64,000 bases of DNA from Molossus alvarezi (Eukaryota > Chordata > Mammalia > Chiroptera > Molossidae): NCBI GenBank assembly GCA_037176705.1, contig CM073887.1, positions 28,337,501-28,401,500 on the forward strand, in the 5' to 3' direction. Positions within the stretch are counted from its first letter, which is position 1; every line of letters begins with the position of its first letter. Position numbers and translations under genes: made by a program. Shown piece by piece: positions 37,296 to 49,435 of this stretch. A model generated the notes under the pieces. That model ran no database searches. It was not told the origin of the DNA and saw nothing but the letters and a program-made list of their open reading frames with translations.

Positions 37296-37879
37296 GAACT
37301 TTAGGCAATTTATTGCAAATTTGTGTGCATCTTCCTAGGGAAATCTTTGTAATATTTCCAAGCTGGGACTTTCTGTATTCACTTTATTTTTTGGTAATAC
37401 GTTAAATTTTTCAGAACTCTTCTGCATTGGTAGGATACCCTATATACTATGTTATATACCATGACCCTGTAAAACTATCATCAAAATAAAAGAGTGAAGT
37501 TATTGGATTACATCATTCCTTAGAATACTTAGAAGTCATAACTTTTATCTGTGAAAGCAAACTTATGCCATAGACACTAACCTATTAAATAGATTGATCT
37601 GAGGACACAGCTCAACATTTGTGCTGTTAAAATTGGCTTCAGTGTAGAAATCTACCAGTGTCTAATGCCATCTAACATGACTTAAGAATTGAGCATTGAC
37701 TGTGCAGATGAAAGAAAATTAGTATCAGTTGTAGAGTCATTCTAGCATCAAGTTGGAGTGAAACGTTCATGCATTCAAAACCTTAGGTTGCAGTTCCTAA
37801 TAGACCCTGGGTGAGCAAGGAAGTCCATTGGTGGAAAATGTTCTCTGGGAGATCTCATCCAAGGTCTGTCCTTCCCCAG
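37296..37879. other. Unique intron upstream of the RING-CH exon
   Basis: No repeat recognised. It ends in CTGTCCTTCCCCAG, a strong acceptor. Confidence 0.5.
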
Positions 37880-38060
37880 GATCTGTCACTGCGAAGGGGA
37901 TGAAGAGAGCCCCCTCATCACACCCTGTCGCTGCACGGGCACCCTGCGCTTTGTCCACCAGTCCTGCCTCCACCAGTGGATCAAGAGCTCAGACACGCGC
38001 TGCTGTGAGCTCTGCAAGTATGACTTCATAATGGAGACCAAGCTGAAACCCCTCCGGAAG
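37880..38060 (+). CDS. MARCHF1: MARCHF1 RING-CH (RINGv) exon
   Basis: A 181-nt exon carrying nearly the whole RING-CH finger of MARCHF1, the part that recruits the E2 enzyme. After the first base completes an Arg codon, 60 codons read [20 protein letters not shown], then [20 protein letters not shown], then [20 protein letters not shown]. The C4HC3 zinc ligands are visible as ICHC, CRC, FVHQSC and CELC, with the conserved Trp of HQW before the last pair. The splice sites are ccttccccag and AAG/gtacag. The exon begins in phase 2 and ends in phase 0, accepting either the 80-nt exon or the 759-nt cassette. As far as I recall the peptide is that of mammalian MARCHF1. MARCHF8 is very similar here, but the upstream [15 protein letters not shown] exon favours MARCHF1. 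The two transmembrane segments and the C-terminal tail must lie beyond the window. No defect is seen. Confidence 0.97.
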
Positions 38061-38460
38061 GTACAGTATGTGTAGGAATTGGTTTGGAGGAGATAACTTG
38101 CAAAGCAAGCTTGTTTTAAAAACCCATTTAAAAACCCCAATAAGATTTTGCTAATGTGCTAAATATTCGTGAATAGTACATGTCTTGTGTTGGGCTCAAT
38201 ATGTAAAATGCAGCCAAGCGTTTGCAGAATCCTACCTTCTCTGTTTTATATTCTAGAGCCTCTGATTTTTATATCACTCTTCAAAGTAAAAAAAAAAAAA
38301 AAAGTGTGTGTGCGCGTGAATGCATATGTATGTGGGGGTATGTATATATATGTTCATATATTTTTACATATGCAAAATATTTTTGTAATTCAATGTGATT
38401 GAACTGATGGAAACTGTGAGAACATTGTATTTACTGAGGTCAATTCTTAAGAAGGTTTAA

Positions 38461-38935
38461 TAGATCTGGAAACAGCCCAAATGTCCATCAGTAGATGAAT
38501 GGATAAAAAAGCTGTGGTACATATACACAATGGAGTACTACGCAGCTATAAGAAAGAAAGATCTCTTATCCTTTGAGACGACATGGAGGGACCTGGAAAG
38601 TATTATCCTAAGCGAAACAAGCCAAACAGAGAAAGACAAGTATCATATGATCTCACTTATTTGTGGAATATAATGAACATAACAGTCTGAGGAATGGGGT
38701 AGTCCCAGAGACGTGGAAGTGGGGTACAGACTGACAATCCCCAGGTAAGGGGGTGGTGGAGGAGAGATAAACCACAGACCTTATATGCATGTATGCATGA
38801 CCAATGGACATGGACAACAAAGCTGGAGACAGGGCAGGGAGGGAGAAGAAAAAGTTGGGGAAAAAGGGGAAACATCTGTAAGAAAAATAAATTAATTAAT
38901 TAATTAAAAAATAATCTGTTAAAAAGTAAATAAAA
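38461..38935 (+). mobile_element. L1 3' end
   Basis: AAATGTCCATCAGTAGATGA, then AGCTGTGGTACATATACACA, GAGACGACATGGAGGGACCT and GATCTCACTTATTTGTGGAA, with an AAATTAATTAATTAATT tail. Same family as 16262-16790 and relatively well preserved. It lies 400 bp after the RING-CH exon. Confidence 0.88.
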
Positions 38936-39243
38936 TAAAGTAAAGATAGAGGAACAAAAAAACAAAACAAACAAAAAAAAAGTATGAACTCATTTAATTT
39001 CTTGAAAGTCAGGCACTAGCTAATAGAAGAGAATGATTTTTTTTTTTTATAAGGCGTGGACTCTTTTTTGTGTTTACCTTTATTTGAGGATTTGGTTTGA
39101 ATGTACTTGTATAATTAGAGTAGATAGAAAAAGTATTATTTTTCATCATATGCACCAAGCTCTAAGACAGAGATAAATATATTGTTATCTATAAACTTAA
39201 TATTTAAATTCCTCACTTATGTTATATTTTTCTAAAAATAAAG

Positions 39244-39311
39244 AATATGAGTAAAATATAAAATTAGCATCTCATTCAATATGAGTAAAATATAAAGTTA
39301 GCATCTCATTC
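39244..39311. repeat. 34-bp tandem duplication
   Basis: Two adjacent copies (39244-39277, 39278-39311) starting AATATGAGTAAAATATAAA and differing at one base (A/G). No known family. Confidence 0.95.
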
Positions 39312-39319
39312 AAAGTTGG

Positions 39320-42300
39320 CAGAGGAAAACTTGTAAAGGATACAAAGAAAATGAACTTTATGTCATTCATGCTTGATAGCTGTGCCCCTGGATTTTTGCA
39401 CGTAACCTATTTATTTTTTACCCAACTGCAGCCTTGGATGCCTCAATTTCCAAATCGGAGTTTGGAGACTGCAGTTTAAATAATGAGTCTGTCTACAGCT
39501 GCTTTTTCATTTACATTAAATGCAAAGAAATAGTATGTAAAGAGAACATTGCTTGGAAATAAACATGATAGGTTCCAGGATGAGCAGTGTGTAAAGCAAA
39601 CAAGAATATTCCAGTAGGCATCTGACTGGTGGCTGGCCATCAAAATTCTCCATTAAAATCTGTAAATTATAAAGAGAGAGAATAGCATTTCCTGCTTTTG
39701 TGGTAGCCTTGATTTTTAAAATCTGAAAATTGTTTAGAGATGTCAAAACTGATGCACAAAATGCCTTTGGGACACACATTGTCTTTTTTCAGCATATGGG
39801 GTGACTTGAGTTCCAACAGGCAACACTTTGTTCCTCGGGTCCCAGAGAAATCAGATGCCAGAAATAGAAATGGACCCTAACTCCTTGCCCTTTGCTTTAT
39901 CCAATGAACCGAACCTATGTTTGTCTGGAGTAGCTAAATGATACATTGTGCTCCATGATTCTGCAAATTTCTCTTCTAATCCCTCAAGGAACTACAAATT
40001 ATTTCATAGCATCTGTATATCTTTCCATGTTTTTTCCTTAACCTACATCTATATAAATTTTTCATTTCAGCTCTGTCAAACATAATATTTCAATTTGAAA
40101 GCCGCAATCTAAAATAATAAAATATTCACATTTTCTCTTCTTCGTAATATCTACCCTCTCTCCCATTGTTGTATAGCAAACAATACATGACTCTGTATAT
40201 AACTTGAAAAGTCTTTATGTTCTACCTTCAGCTTTTATAGAATGATCCCTTATATTCAAATTTGATTCTTTCTTAATATTTTATTCCCAAAAATTTACAT
40301 CCCTATTGGGAAATTCTTTTTCCACAACTTACCTGTTTATAAACCAGAGAAATACAGTGACTACATCTACCTTTTTTTAAATGACTATGAATATTCATTA
40401 TATTCTAAAATACTAAATATATTCTTAGTAATGAATATGTTGTGGCACCCTAGTGGGCACCTACTATCTGTTGATTAATGAAATATCCTAGTTTTTAAAA
40501 AATATTTCCTTTGATTGGTCATAAATATTAATGAAGGGCAGCATGTCAACATCCTTCATTTTTAATAGCATTTATATATCTACAGAGGATGTTAGAAACT
40601 CATCCAGAGGTTGCTTCCTGAAAGCCCACCGATGTGTTTTATTTGATCCACAAAAATTAAAATTTGAATTAGTTACCAACATTTAAATAGGTGATTATTT
40701 TGTGTAAGGTTGCACACATCTGTATTGAAAATCACAGGATCTGGTTTGACCAGAACCACATTTCCTAGGACAACCGCCCGGGGAGTGAGATGGTGGCTAG
40801 GCCTTTCCAAGGGCTGTTTCCCTGAAATTCTCCCCATCGCTCCGCCCCTTCTCTTTCTGACCCTGAGGCCTTGCGCCATCTCCACTCATCTGAGAACCTC
40901 TGTGGCTCTAGTAAGGTGTCTGAATTTTCGACTCCCGATCTACCGTATGATTCCTAGACATGCATTCTCTCCCTGCCTCTATGGTTCATGGGCTTTAAAA
41001 ACCTGGACAAAGTATTCCAAACTTCTTCTTTCTCCTTTAAACCTGTGGGGCACTGGGTTAATACTTAAACGGCAGTATGCAAAATGACTTTTGAGGTTCT
41101 GAGATGGTGCACACTATACAAATATGAGGCGTTTTAAAACTTGTCTAGATGGTTTGTTTTGATGCCACTAATTTTCATCAACAGTTTTCTTTTGGTAGTT
41201 TTGAAGTGGTCATGAAGAATGACAGGTTAGAATGTGTTCTAAGTACATCCAGTTAATTGCTCTCAACTCAGTAATTCCATTACAGCTTATAACATTTTAA
41301 AGGCCAACCACATAAAACAATTAATTTAGCGAATGATTCTGAATTTCTACCATTAGCCAATGGAAGCAGAATATTCTGTGGGGTGAAATAGCTTCAGAAA
41401 GTAGAAAAGAACAATTCTTTGCAATCTGATGAACTTTGGGGCTTAATTGTTAGTCTCTAAAAATATCAGTAAAACCTTACTTCATTAATTTCTAATACTA
41501 GTACACCAAAATCTATAGTTAGTAAATTCCTCAAGGTGTGCTAATATTTCCTGAGGAAAACCTTTAAAGTCTAAATAATCATGAACTTATTTGAGGAAAA
41601 AACAATTTTCATCTTCTTTATGTCAGTAAGTAGCTCAGCTACTTTTATAACATTCAAGAAAAGTCCCATTAATCTACTGAGCTACCTGGGTCAGAAATAA
41701 TTCTCAGGGCCCAGAGAAGTCAAAAAGCCAAAATATAGAAAGCAGAGTGATGACTAAGTGAAATTTGGAAATGGACACAATATTAGTTAGGAGCATAAAC
41801 CCACCTAACTGAAATTGAAGAATTGTAGGAGGCTCAGGTTTGAATCACTCCTGAGCAGGAGAAACCAGCTGCTGGGTTTGTAGCTAAGCTTGAAGATAGC
41901 CAATGCTACTGATAACTCGGTGTCCTCCCCTACAATGTTTCTGTACATACGTCTCCATATATAAACTATTTGGCAAATTTACAATACAAAATATTCTACT
42001 GTATGCATCCATTTGTTCCTTGTCTCATTTCTGCAAATCAAATGAGGCAGTGAATCAATTACCTTGGCTTTCGTAACAGTTAGATTGAACCATATGCCCT
42101 TGTCATTTTCGCAGATAAATATAGTTGAATATTGGGAGGTTCATAATATATGAGTTCTGTATGAACTTCTTATGCCAAATAAAAAGAAATAATCATTTTG
42201 GTATTTCTACATTTCTCCCATGACTTACAATGCTTTGGCTGCAATATCTATTTAAAAAAATAAAGAACTATATATGATAAATACTATGTTAATTCCTTCC

Positions 42301-42540
42301 TTTCCTTAACTTGATATAGCGTCCCATCTTTTAAAAGAGCCAAGAGCCTGTGATACCATAACGAGTCAACTGCCCAAAGGTTATTATTGATTCTCTGCTG
42401 AGCTGTAGGTCTTGCAATTCATAGTGTTAAAATGGGAGAGGGCAGGGCATGCGATTAGATTCTTAGGTAGGGTCTTCTGGCATTCTATTAATAATGTGGC
42501 CTAATCATATAAGAAATTTAAAATGCAACATTTACTTATC
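39320..42540. other. Unique intron, no gene recognised
   Basis: AT-rich overall. The segment 40730-40930 is more GC-rich with a few CpGs (CCGCCCGGGGAGTG), but its frames show no known domain. No repeat assigned. Confidence 0.45.
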
Positions 42541-43040
42541 ATTATGGGGCATTTGCAATTTCACTAATACAACCACCACACACTGAATTTCTGCTATGTG
42601 CTAGATATTAAAAATAGACCACTTAATTTAATCTTCATTATAATCCCATTTTTTAAATCCTCACCCGAGGACATTTTTTGATAATTTGTTCAGATAGAGT
42701 GGGAGGGAGAGAGAGGAAGAGAGAGAGAGAGAGAAACATCGATGTGAAAGGAACACATCAAGTGGTTGCCACCCACACGAGCCAACCAGGTCGGGAGACA
42801 AACTGTAACCGAGGTACATGCCCTTAGTGGGAACCAAACCCAGGTCTCTCTGAACCACAGGCCGATGCTCTAACCTCTGAGCCAAACTGGCCAGGGCTAC
42901 AACCCCATTTTTATGTAGGAATACATAAGTCCCATTTTACAGATGAGGAAAATGAGATGTAGTACCACACTTACTTGATATCATACACCCCAAAGCTACC
43001 TGATTCTAAAGCTTGTGCTCATCACACTGTGACTGTGCCT
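42540..43040 (-). mobile_element. MIR remnant split by a Ves SINE
   Basis: Left part TTAATTTAATCTTCATTATA and right part CATTTTACAGATGAGGAAAA, then TGATTCTAAAGCTTGTGCTC, form one reverse-strand MIR. The SINE at about 42653-42897 sits between them. Confidence 0.65.
42653..42897 (-). mobile_element. Ves SINE inserted in MIR
   Basis: Reverse copy from AATCCTCACCCGAGGACATT to AAACTGGCCAGGGC. Flanks ATAATCCCATTTTT and ACAACCCCATTTTT suggest the target-site duplication. Confidence 0.93.
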
Positions 43041-43049
43041 GAAGGGCCA

Positions 43050-43648
43050 AAATCCTTTCCCTTCGAGCTTCAAAACTTTAGCTTTTATGTCAATCATTTC
43101 TAATGGTAATCTTTCCAAATAAATGTTTGTAAAATATTTGCTAAAAATCTTCCTTCTTAAACATGGAAGTCTTACCCAATATATTTCCCTGATACCTAGT
43201 TACATCATTGTATAAACAACAATTATTTTACAGGCTGAAAACATTACAACCTCAGTAGCTTGAAACACAGATAAGGCTGTTCATCCTCCATCTGCTCCCA
43301 GCAGTCAGCTGTGTCCTGAAAGCCCTTCTATCTGCTTTTCTTTGTTTCTCTTTCCTCCCTGCTCTCAGAGCATCCACTGTCCTCTATTCCTCCACTAGCC
43401 CTTAGTCAGTATTTGACATAGCTACTGCTTTTCTATTTCAAACAACACAAGTCAGGAGTTACAGAGTTGGGTCTAAAAAAAGCTGACGTCAGCACTAGAT
43501 GAACTCGGTCACTTTCTGTTTTGATCATTGGGAAAGGTTAGTGCCACGAACCCTCTGGTGTCATTCTTGGAGTCTTGGAGTTTCCTTTGGTATCCTTCTT
43601 AATTTTCAATTTTACTCAAATTACTTGGGATTCCACGATATAAACACA

Positions 43649-43688
<40 letters not shown>

Positions 43689-44436
43689 TCAGCAAATGAA
43701 GATTTCCATTGCCTCAGCCTGTTCCCCTATAATCAGAGCCCAGTCTAGGGGAGTGGGTTTGCTGTTTAATTTCTTCACAAATATAGGAAATCTCTGATCT
43801 ACTCTGAGGCCAGGCAGAGGTTTCTTTATAGTTCTTGCAAAAAACACCCTCATAACGTGCAGCGCATGCCCGTTCTCTCATCTTTTGGCGGTGCGTCAGC
43901 TCTATTGCTATGTAAGCCATACTCTTAGGCAATGGTTCTGTTCTCAAACTCACACTCCCCAGATGAGCCAGGTAAGTTTTCCACAACACATCTATCACTA
44001 CCGGTGGTGATGTCTACAGCCACACGCTTCCCTTTACCGTCTCACTGCGTCATTCAGTGAGAAGCAGGAACCCAACAGGCTACTTAGCTGATTGCTGTGG
44101 GAAGGAAAGGACAAATGAACTACAACATAACAAGAATATCATGACGAGAAAAAAATTTCAAGGCAATTGAAGCATTATCTTTTCCACTAAAATGTTTTCC
44201 TTATTTTTTATTTGGTTTATTGCCTTAGCACATTCATGTTGTCAAAACTACAACTGATATTTTAATTAAAGTAATAGTCCAGTGCGAGTAGATAGCAATG
44301 CCAACATGTCTTATGTCAAACAATAATGAGGTGGAAAATACAAGTTGCTCTGCTTTTTTCTAGTGGATGCTTGGGATTTCTTACATGACCTCATTCCTAT
44401 GTCTTTTGAGGAAATACTAGGAGGTTGCTTAGTCTT
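43050..44436. other. Unique intron, no gene recognised
   Basis: Includes the AC microsatellite at 43653-43685. No gene or repeat family was identified in the rest. Confidence 0.45.
43653..43685. repeat. (CA)n microsatellite
   Basis: About 16 CA units. Confidence 0.96.
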
Positions 44437-44452
44437 AAAACTTTCAAAACAA

Positions 44453-44703
44453 GCCCTGGCCGGTTTGGCTCAGCGGTCAGAGTGTCGGCCTGCGGTCCTG
44501 AGAGACCCAGGTTCGGTTCCCGCTAAGGGCATGTACCTCGGTTGCAGTTTGTCCCCGGCCCTGGTTGGTCGTGCGGGTGGCAACCACTCGATGTGTTCCT
44601 TTCACATCGATGTTTCTCTCTCTCTCTCTGTTCCTCTCTCTCCCTCCCACTCTACCTGAACAAAAAATGGAAAAATGTCCTCGGGTGAGGATAAAAAAAT
44701 AAA
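44453..44703 (+). mobile_element. Ves SINE with perfect 16-bp duplication
   Basis: Forward full-length copy, GCCCTGGCCGGTTTGGCTCA through TGTCCTCGGGTGAGGATAAA. The perfect direct repeat AAAACTTTCAAAACAA at 44437-44452 and 44704-44719 marks a young insertion. Confidence 0.97.
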
Positions 44704-44719
44704 AAAAACTTTCAAAACA

Positions 44720-46890
44720 AAATTGTGTAGTCAACTCAGATCAGTATGATGGAATGAATAGTTTTGTGCAAAATAGAAATATTCTTCTGTGGGCAGCAGA
44801 AGGGCTTATTGTTTCATGAAGCGTCCATCCATAAACACAGCACAACCTCTAGGCAGATCTGAGCCCACATCAGCAGCAAATGATATTCTGGATGACTTTT
44901 CTGAGGAGGCTCCAATGATGCCCAGTTCACACATTCACTCAACTCACTGTTCTAGCTACTATGTGCCAGTCATATTCAATAGTGAACCAGATAGGAAAAA
45001 CACTACTTTCAGGGAGCAAATAATCCACTGAAATAAAGATGGAAAAGAATGAATTATGTACAAGATTTTGTAATGAATTTGAAAGACATGGTGATCAGCG
45101 GGTGGTGGTGGAGGGATCAATAATTTTCTGTAACTGCAGCGGGAATGGTAAAAAAAGGTAATTCGAAGAGAGCAAGCCACAATATGTTTAGTCTTTACTT
45201 ATGAGACCATCCATATTAAAATATATTTTTTGCAATAACTATAAACACATAGCAAGATGGCTGTCTTTTCTCTTTTGTTCTCCATGCTTCACATAACCTA
45301 GGCTAAACGAGAAGGTATTATTCGGGAGTTGGACAGCCAGGACAATGGGGAGAGAGAATTGGGAGTACAGTGCAGGATTTGATAGAGGATGTCTCACAGG
45401 AGACTTAAATAAATAACCCCTGAATAATCACTGTGGGCTGAAACATTTCTCTGCAGTACTTGTTAGTAGGAGATCCACTTATATATACTACTTTCATTCT
45501 GTTTCTCTCTTTGAAAATTATCACTTGAAGAACATAACCTCTCTTGCTTGGTAAAAATGTCACTGTTCTAGATGAAAAGAAGCACTTACATTAGATTTAC
45601 TATTTGTCTTTAACAGGATACAGTTCAGCCCTTGGGGAAATCCATTTTGTTTTGATGAGAATGAGAGACACACAATGGAAGCTCTTTTATGTATTGTGTA
45701 TTTTGATATTTGAAACATAAATGGTGGTGAAAATGATGGAATCAATATTGCAGTGATCCATATGGAAAGCATAAAAGCATAACATTAGAATGTGCAGAAG
45801 CATATGTACACACACACACACAGTTGCAAATAAAGATTTCCCTAAAGCATCATCTTATGATTGAGTTTTTTTAATGAGAAAGAACTTTTATTTGTCTTTC
45901 ATTTTAATTTTTTAAGATAATATAATGATTGAGTTTTAAGTTACTTTCATATTTAAATTTTCCTCCAGCTAAAGATTTTTTTTTCTCACCTGGGATTTGA
46001 TTTTCAATTTATTATTCTAATTTCTCAAATCTTGGCATAAAACATAAGAAAAAAATTGCCTTAAATTTTTGGCTTAATTTATTGAACCATAAGACCCTGA
46101 AAATCAATATGGCTTTCTTTAAAGCAAATATTTTAGACAAATCAAATTTCTTTTCTATTCGATTGACCAGTAAGAGAGAAATGAGAAAGATGTTGATGTG
46201 ATCTATCTGGAATGATGGTGTCCAGTCCCCTTGTACATCCATCAACATGCTTCTGTGATATTATCAACATTATAAAGAGCAAGGTGGCTGAAAGATTTCA
46301 CTCCAAATCAGAACTAATCTCTCATAAGGCTACTTCCTTCCAATTTTCAACTTGTCTTTAAATGACACTATCAAGTTGCTCCTCTTCTTTTGTTTTCCAC
46401 ATGGATATACTACCCACAGCCTCATCACACCAATGACATTATCTTGCATATGAATGTTTTACCCCAAAGTAGGCTGATTCACCCACTCAGCCACAGATGC
46501 AGCAGAACCTGCCCCCTGTGAAATGTATCTTATGCGTGGAATATTATAAAATATGGGGAAGTGAGACAGGAGGCAGAGAGGTTGAGCAATCGATACCCAA
46601 TTCTTTTTTCTCGTTCTGTCTGATGGAGAAGTGAGTGGTGGGCAGAGAGAGAGGCAAGCTATGTTACTCTAATGGAGGTCCCTGCACATGAAAACTTGAA
46701 GCCAAGAGAAAAAGAGGCTTAGCGAGAAGACAGCAGAGCTTTGATTATAAGGACCTCCCTCCAGAAGACCCCAGGCTCCCCTTAAAGCACAGAGAACTCT
46801 ACAATCTGGGAATAATAAATATTTTTAAATACTCTTTTAACTGCAATAAATATAAGGAAAGTAGCTCAATTTAAAAGGACAAATAATTCA
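44720..46890. other. Unique intron, no gene recognised
   Basis: AT-rich with a short AC run at about 45808-45821. Nothing recognised in any frame. Confidence 0.45.
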
Positions 46891-46894
46891 AACA

Positions 46895-47045
46895 GTAAAG
46901 GAAAGAGCACTGGGCTAGGAGTCAGAAAATCACATTTTAATTCTGGTTCTGAAGCTTAATCCCTATGATTTTTGCCTTAGTTTCTTCATGAGACTGGACA
47001 AGATTATGTTTTAAGTTTCTTGTGATTTAAAATCCTGTGATTATA
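46895..47045 (+). mobile_element. MIR-related SINE remnant
   Basis: GAGCACTGGGCTAGGAGTCA, then TTTAATTCTGGTTCTGAAGC, then GCCTTAGTTTCTTCATGAGA follow the MIR head-to-core order. Confidence 0.6.
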
Positions 47046-47288
47046 GGAAAAGCACACTGAGAAACCCACTTTCAAAAAGGAAAGAAAGAAACCTCATGTT
47101 CAAATGAATCTTAAATGTTCTGAAGATAAAGAAAACAGGTATAGCGAGAACCCTTCCCATCAACATAGCTTAGATTGGGCAGGACTGGGTGCAGAGCAAC
47201 AAACAAGACCCAGGTTCAAGTCCTAAAGAAATTACTTGCATGCTTTCTTAAGCTTCTTATTTGTTTGTTTGTATTGTTGTTGTTGTTG

Positions 47289-47584
47289 TTAATCCTCACT
47301 CGAGGATATTTTTTTCATTGATTTTCAGATAGAGTGAAAGGGAGGGAGAGAGAGAGAGAAACATCAATGTGAGAGAGACACATCGATTGGCTGCCTCTTG
47401 AAGGACCCTAACTGGGGCCCAGTTGAGCTGTTATTATTGTTGTTGATGATTTAATGCTCAGACACAGCCTGAGCATTAAATCATCGAACCTGCAACCCAG
47501 GTACGTGTCCTTTACCGAGAATCAAACCCAAGACTCTTTGGTCCTCGGATGATGCTCTAACCGCTGAGCCAAACCAGCCAGGGC
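47289..47584 (-). mobile_element. Ves SINE interrupted by a templated insertion
   Basis: Reverse copy from TTAATCCTCACTCGAGGATA to AAACCAGCCAGGGC. Between CTAACTGGGGCCC and GAACCTGCAACCCAGGTACG it carries about 63 bp foreign to any other copy here. Compared with the copy at 60.1 kb, a few bases of the GGGGATC junction are lost. Confidence 0.93.
47423..47485. other. Templated insertion with snap-back hairpin
   Basis: Positions 47423-47469 are an exact 47/47 reverse complement of 50322-50368. Positions 47470-47485 (TGAGCATTAAATCATC) repeat part of that sequence in the other orientation. As a result 47445-47460 and 47470-47485 form a perfect 16-bp inverted repeat around a 9-nt loop (GACACAGCC). 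Confidence 0.95.
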
Positions 47585-47620
47585 TTAGTCTTCTTAATAT
47601 CATTTAAAATAAACCATGGT

Positions 47621-47783
47621 GCCCTGGCCAGTTTGGCTTAGTGGTTAGAGCATTGACCTGCGGTCCAGAGAGACCCGGGTTTTGTTCCCGCTAAGGGCAC
47701 GTACCTTGGTTGCAGTTTGTCCCCAGCCTTGGTGGGTCGTACAAGTGGCAGCCACTTGATGTGTCCCTTTCACGTCAATGTTC

Positions 47784-47826
<43 letters not shown>

Positions 47827-47905
47827 CCTCCCTCCCTCCCTCCCACTCTATCTGAACAAAAAATGGAAAAATGTCCTCAGGTGAGGATAAAAAACAAAAA
47901 TTACA
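47621..47905 (+). mobile_element. Ves SINE
   Basis: Forward copy starting GCCCTGGCCAGTTTGGCTTA, with a long (TC)n/(CCCT)n block at 47788-47844 and tail TGTCCTCAGGTGAGGATAAA. The duplication TAAACCATGGT is at 47610-47620 and 47914-47924. It lies 36 bp after the interrupted SINE and in opposite orientation. Confidence 0.95.
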
Positions 47906-47939
47906 AAATAAAGTAAACCATGGTGAGAAAAACAAGACA

Positions 47940-48115
47940 CACTCTTTCTTTATTTAAAAAAGAAAAGAAAAAAAAAAACATTAAAAGGCATGACTGAAGA
48001 AAGACGGAGAAGAGAAAAAGGAAAGGAGAATGTTGAGGGGGTGGGAGTAGGGAGGAAGGGGTTAACGGGGAGAAATGGGGGACATCTGTAATACTTTTAA
48101 CAATAACTTTTTAAA
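47940..48115 (+). mobile_element. Possible L1 3' terminus
   Basis: GGGGAGAAATGGGGGACATC and TGTAATACTTTTAACAATAA resemble the terminal part of the L1 copies at 16.7 and 38.85 kb. Short and weak. Confidence 0.4.
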
Positions 48116-48181
48116 AGTCTTAGTCAAGGTAGTCTAGAATTAGATTAAGATCGTTTCCAGATACTGAAAGTAGAGAAAAAC

Positions 48182-48208
48182 AATAATAATAATAATAATA
48201 ATAATAAT
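48182..48208. repeat. (AAT)n microsatellite
   Basis: About nine AAT units. Confidence 0.96.
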
Positions 48209-48926
48209 GCAAGAATACTTCTGAAAATGAAAGGCATGGTTATCCAGCACAAATGAATAATGACTTAGATAAAATTATGTTACTGTAAAAATTTAGACTA
48301 CAAACAAATTAAAATAAATACTAAGTTCTGGAAGCTTTCAAAGGGCTTCTGATGAATTCCACTACAACTAGAATGATGGTGGTCTTCTCATCAATGCCTG
48401 CTTAAGAGATGGTGCAGTAAGATCATGAGTATTCTGAAGGAATATTTAACTGCAACTTGAATCTTCGACACACATACCCAAAAAATCTAAGAGTGGAATA
48501 AAGACTTTGAAGATAATGCAAGTAATTTAAAACTTATATCTGGTGCCTTCTTAGGAAGCTTTACAAGGAAGTTCTTGAACAAAATAAGGGCCTTGATACA
48601 GTAAAAACCATTAGGATTGGAGACGTGTTGGAGGGAACATAGCAGAGGAACCAAGGAGCTCTCAAGGCAAGGGCTGCGCACCCAGCATTTCTAAACTGTT
48701 TGAAAGTGGTCGCCTGGGATGGTGCAGAGGAGCAGAGCAGGAGGAAACAATATGTAGACCAAGAGAATGACCATCTCAGATGAAAGAATAAAATAGCATC
48801 CTTAGGATCAGAAGTCTCCAAGAAAGGATCAACCTTACAGCATATCTGATTTGCTTGAGAAATAGGATTGAATGGCTTGGGATAGATGCAATGAAGGAAA
48901 TAGAAAATATAAGGTAGCTACTTTCT

Positions 48927-49182
48927 TTTTTTTTTTTTTTATCCTCACCCGAGAATATTTTTCCATTTTTCGTATAGATAGAGTGGGAGGGAGAGAGAGG
49001 AAGAGAGAGAGAGAGAGAGAAACATCGATGTGAAGGGACACATCGAGTGGCTGCCACCCGCACGACCAACCAGGGCCGGGGACAAACTGCAACCGAGGTA
49101 CGTGCCCTTAGCGGGAACTGAACCCGGGTCTCTCCGGACCGCAGGCCGATGCTCTAACCGCTGAGCCAAACCGGCCAGGGCT
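48927..49182 (-). mobile_element. Ves SINE with perfect 16-bp duplication
   Basis: Reverse copy from a T-run and ATCCTCACCCGAGAATATTT to CCGGCCAGGGC. AAGGTAGCTACTTTCT occurs exactly at 48911-48926 and 49183-49198, indicating a young insertion. Confidence 0.97.
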
Positions 49183-49435
49183 AAGGTAGCTACTTTCTAA
49201 GTGGAGATTAAAAGGGAATTGTTTTTAAAATGCAACAGACATTTATTGATAACATAAATTATTAACCCCAAGCAGCAATTTTCAAACTTTTGGGCCTCAA
49301 GGCTCTTAGTCTTAAAAATTAATGATGACACTAAAAACTTTCGGTTATGTGGGTGATATCTATGAATATTTGCCCCATTAGAACTTGAAACTGAAATGTT
49401 CAAATACGTACTTGTCATTTAAGAAACATTTGCAT

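Larger units (their letters stand above)
9336..37879 (+). other. MARCHF1: MARCHF1 intron (28.5 kb)
   Basis: Intron between the long cassette exon and the RING-CH exon, bounded by gtcagt and ccttccccag. No further MARCHF1 exon was found inside it. Contents are interspersed repeats and unique non-coding sequence, listed separately. Confidence 0.85.
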
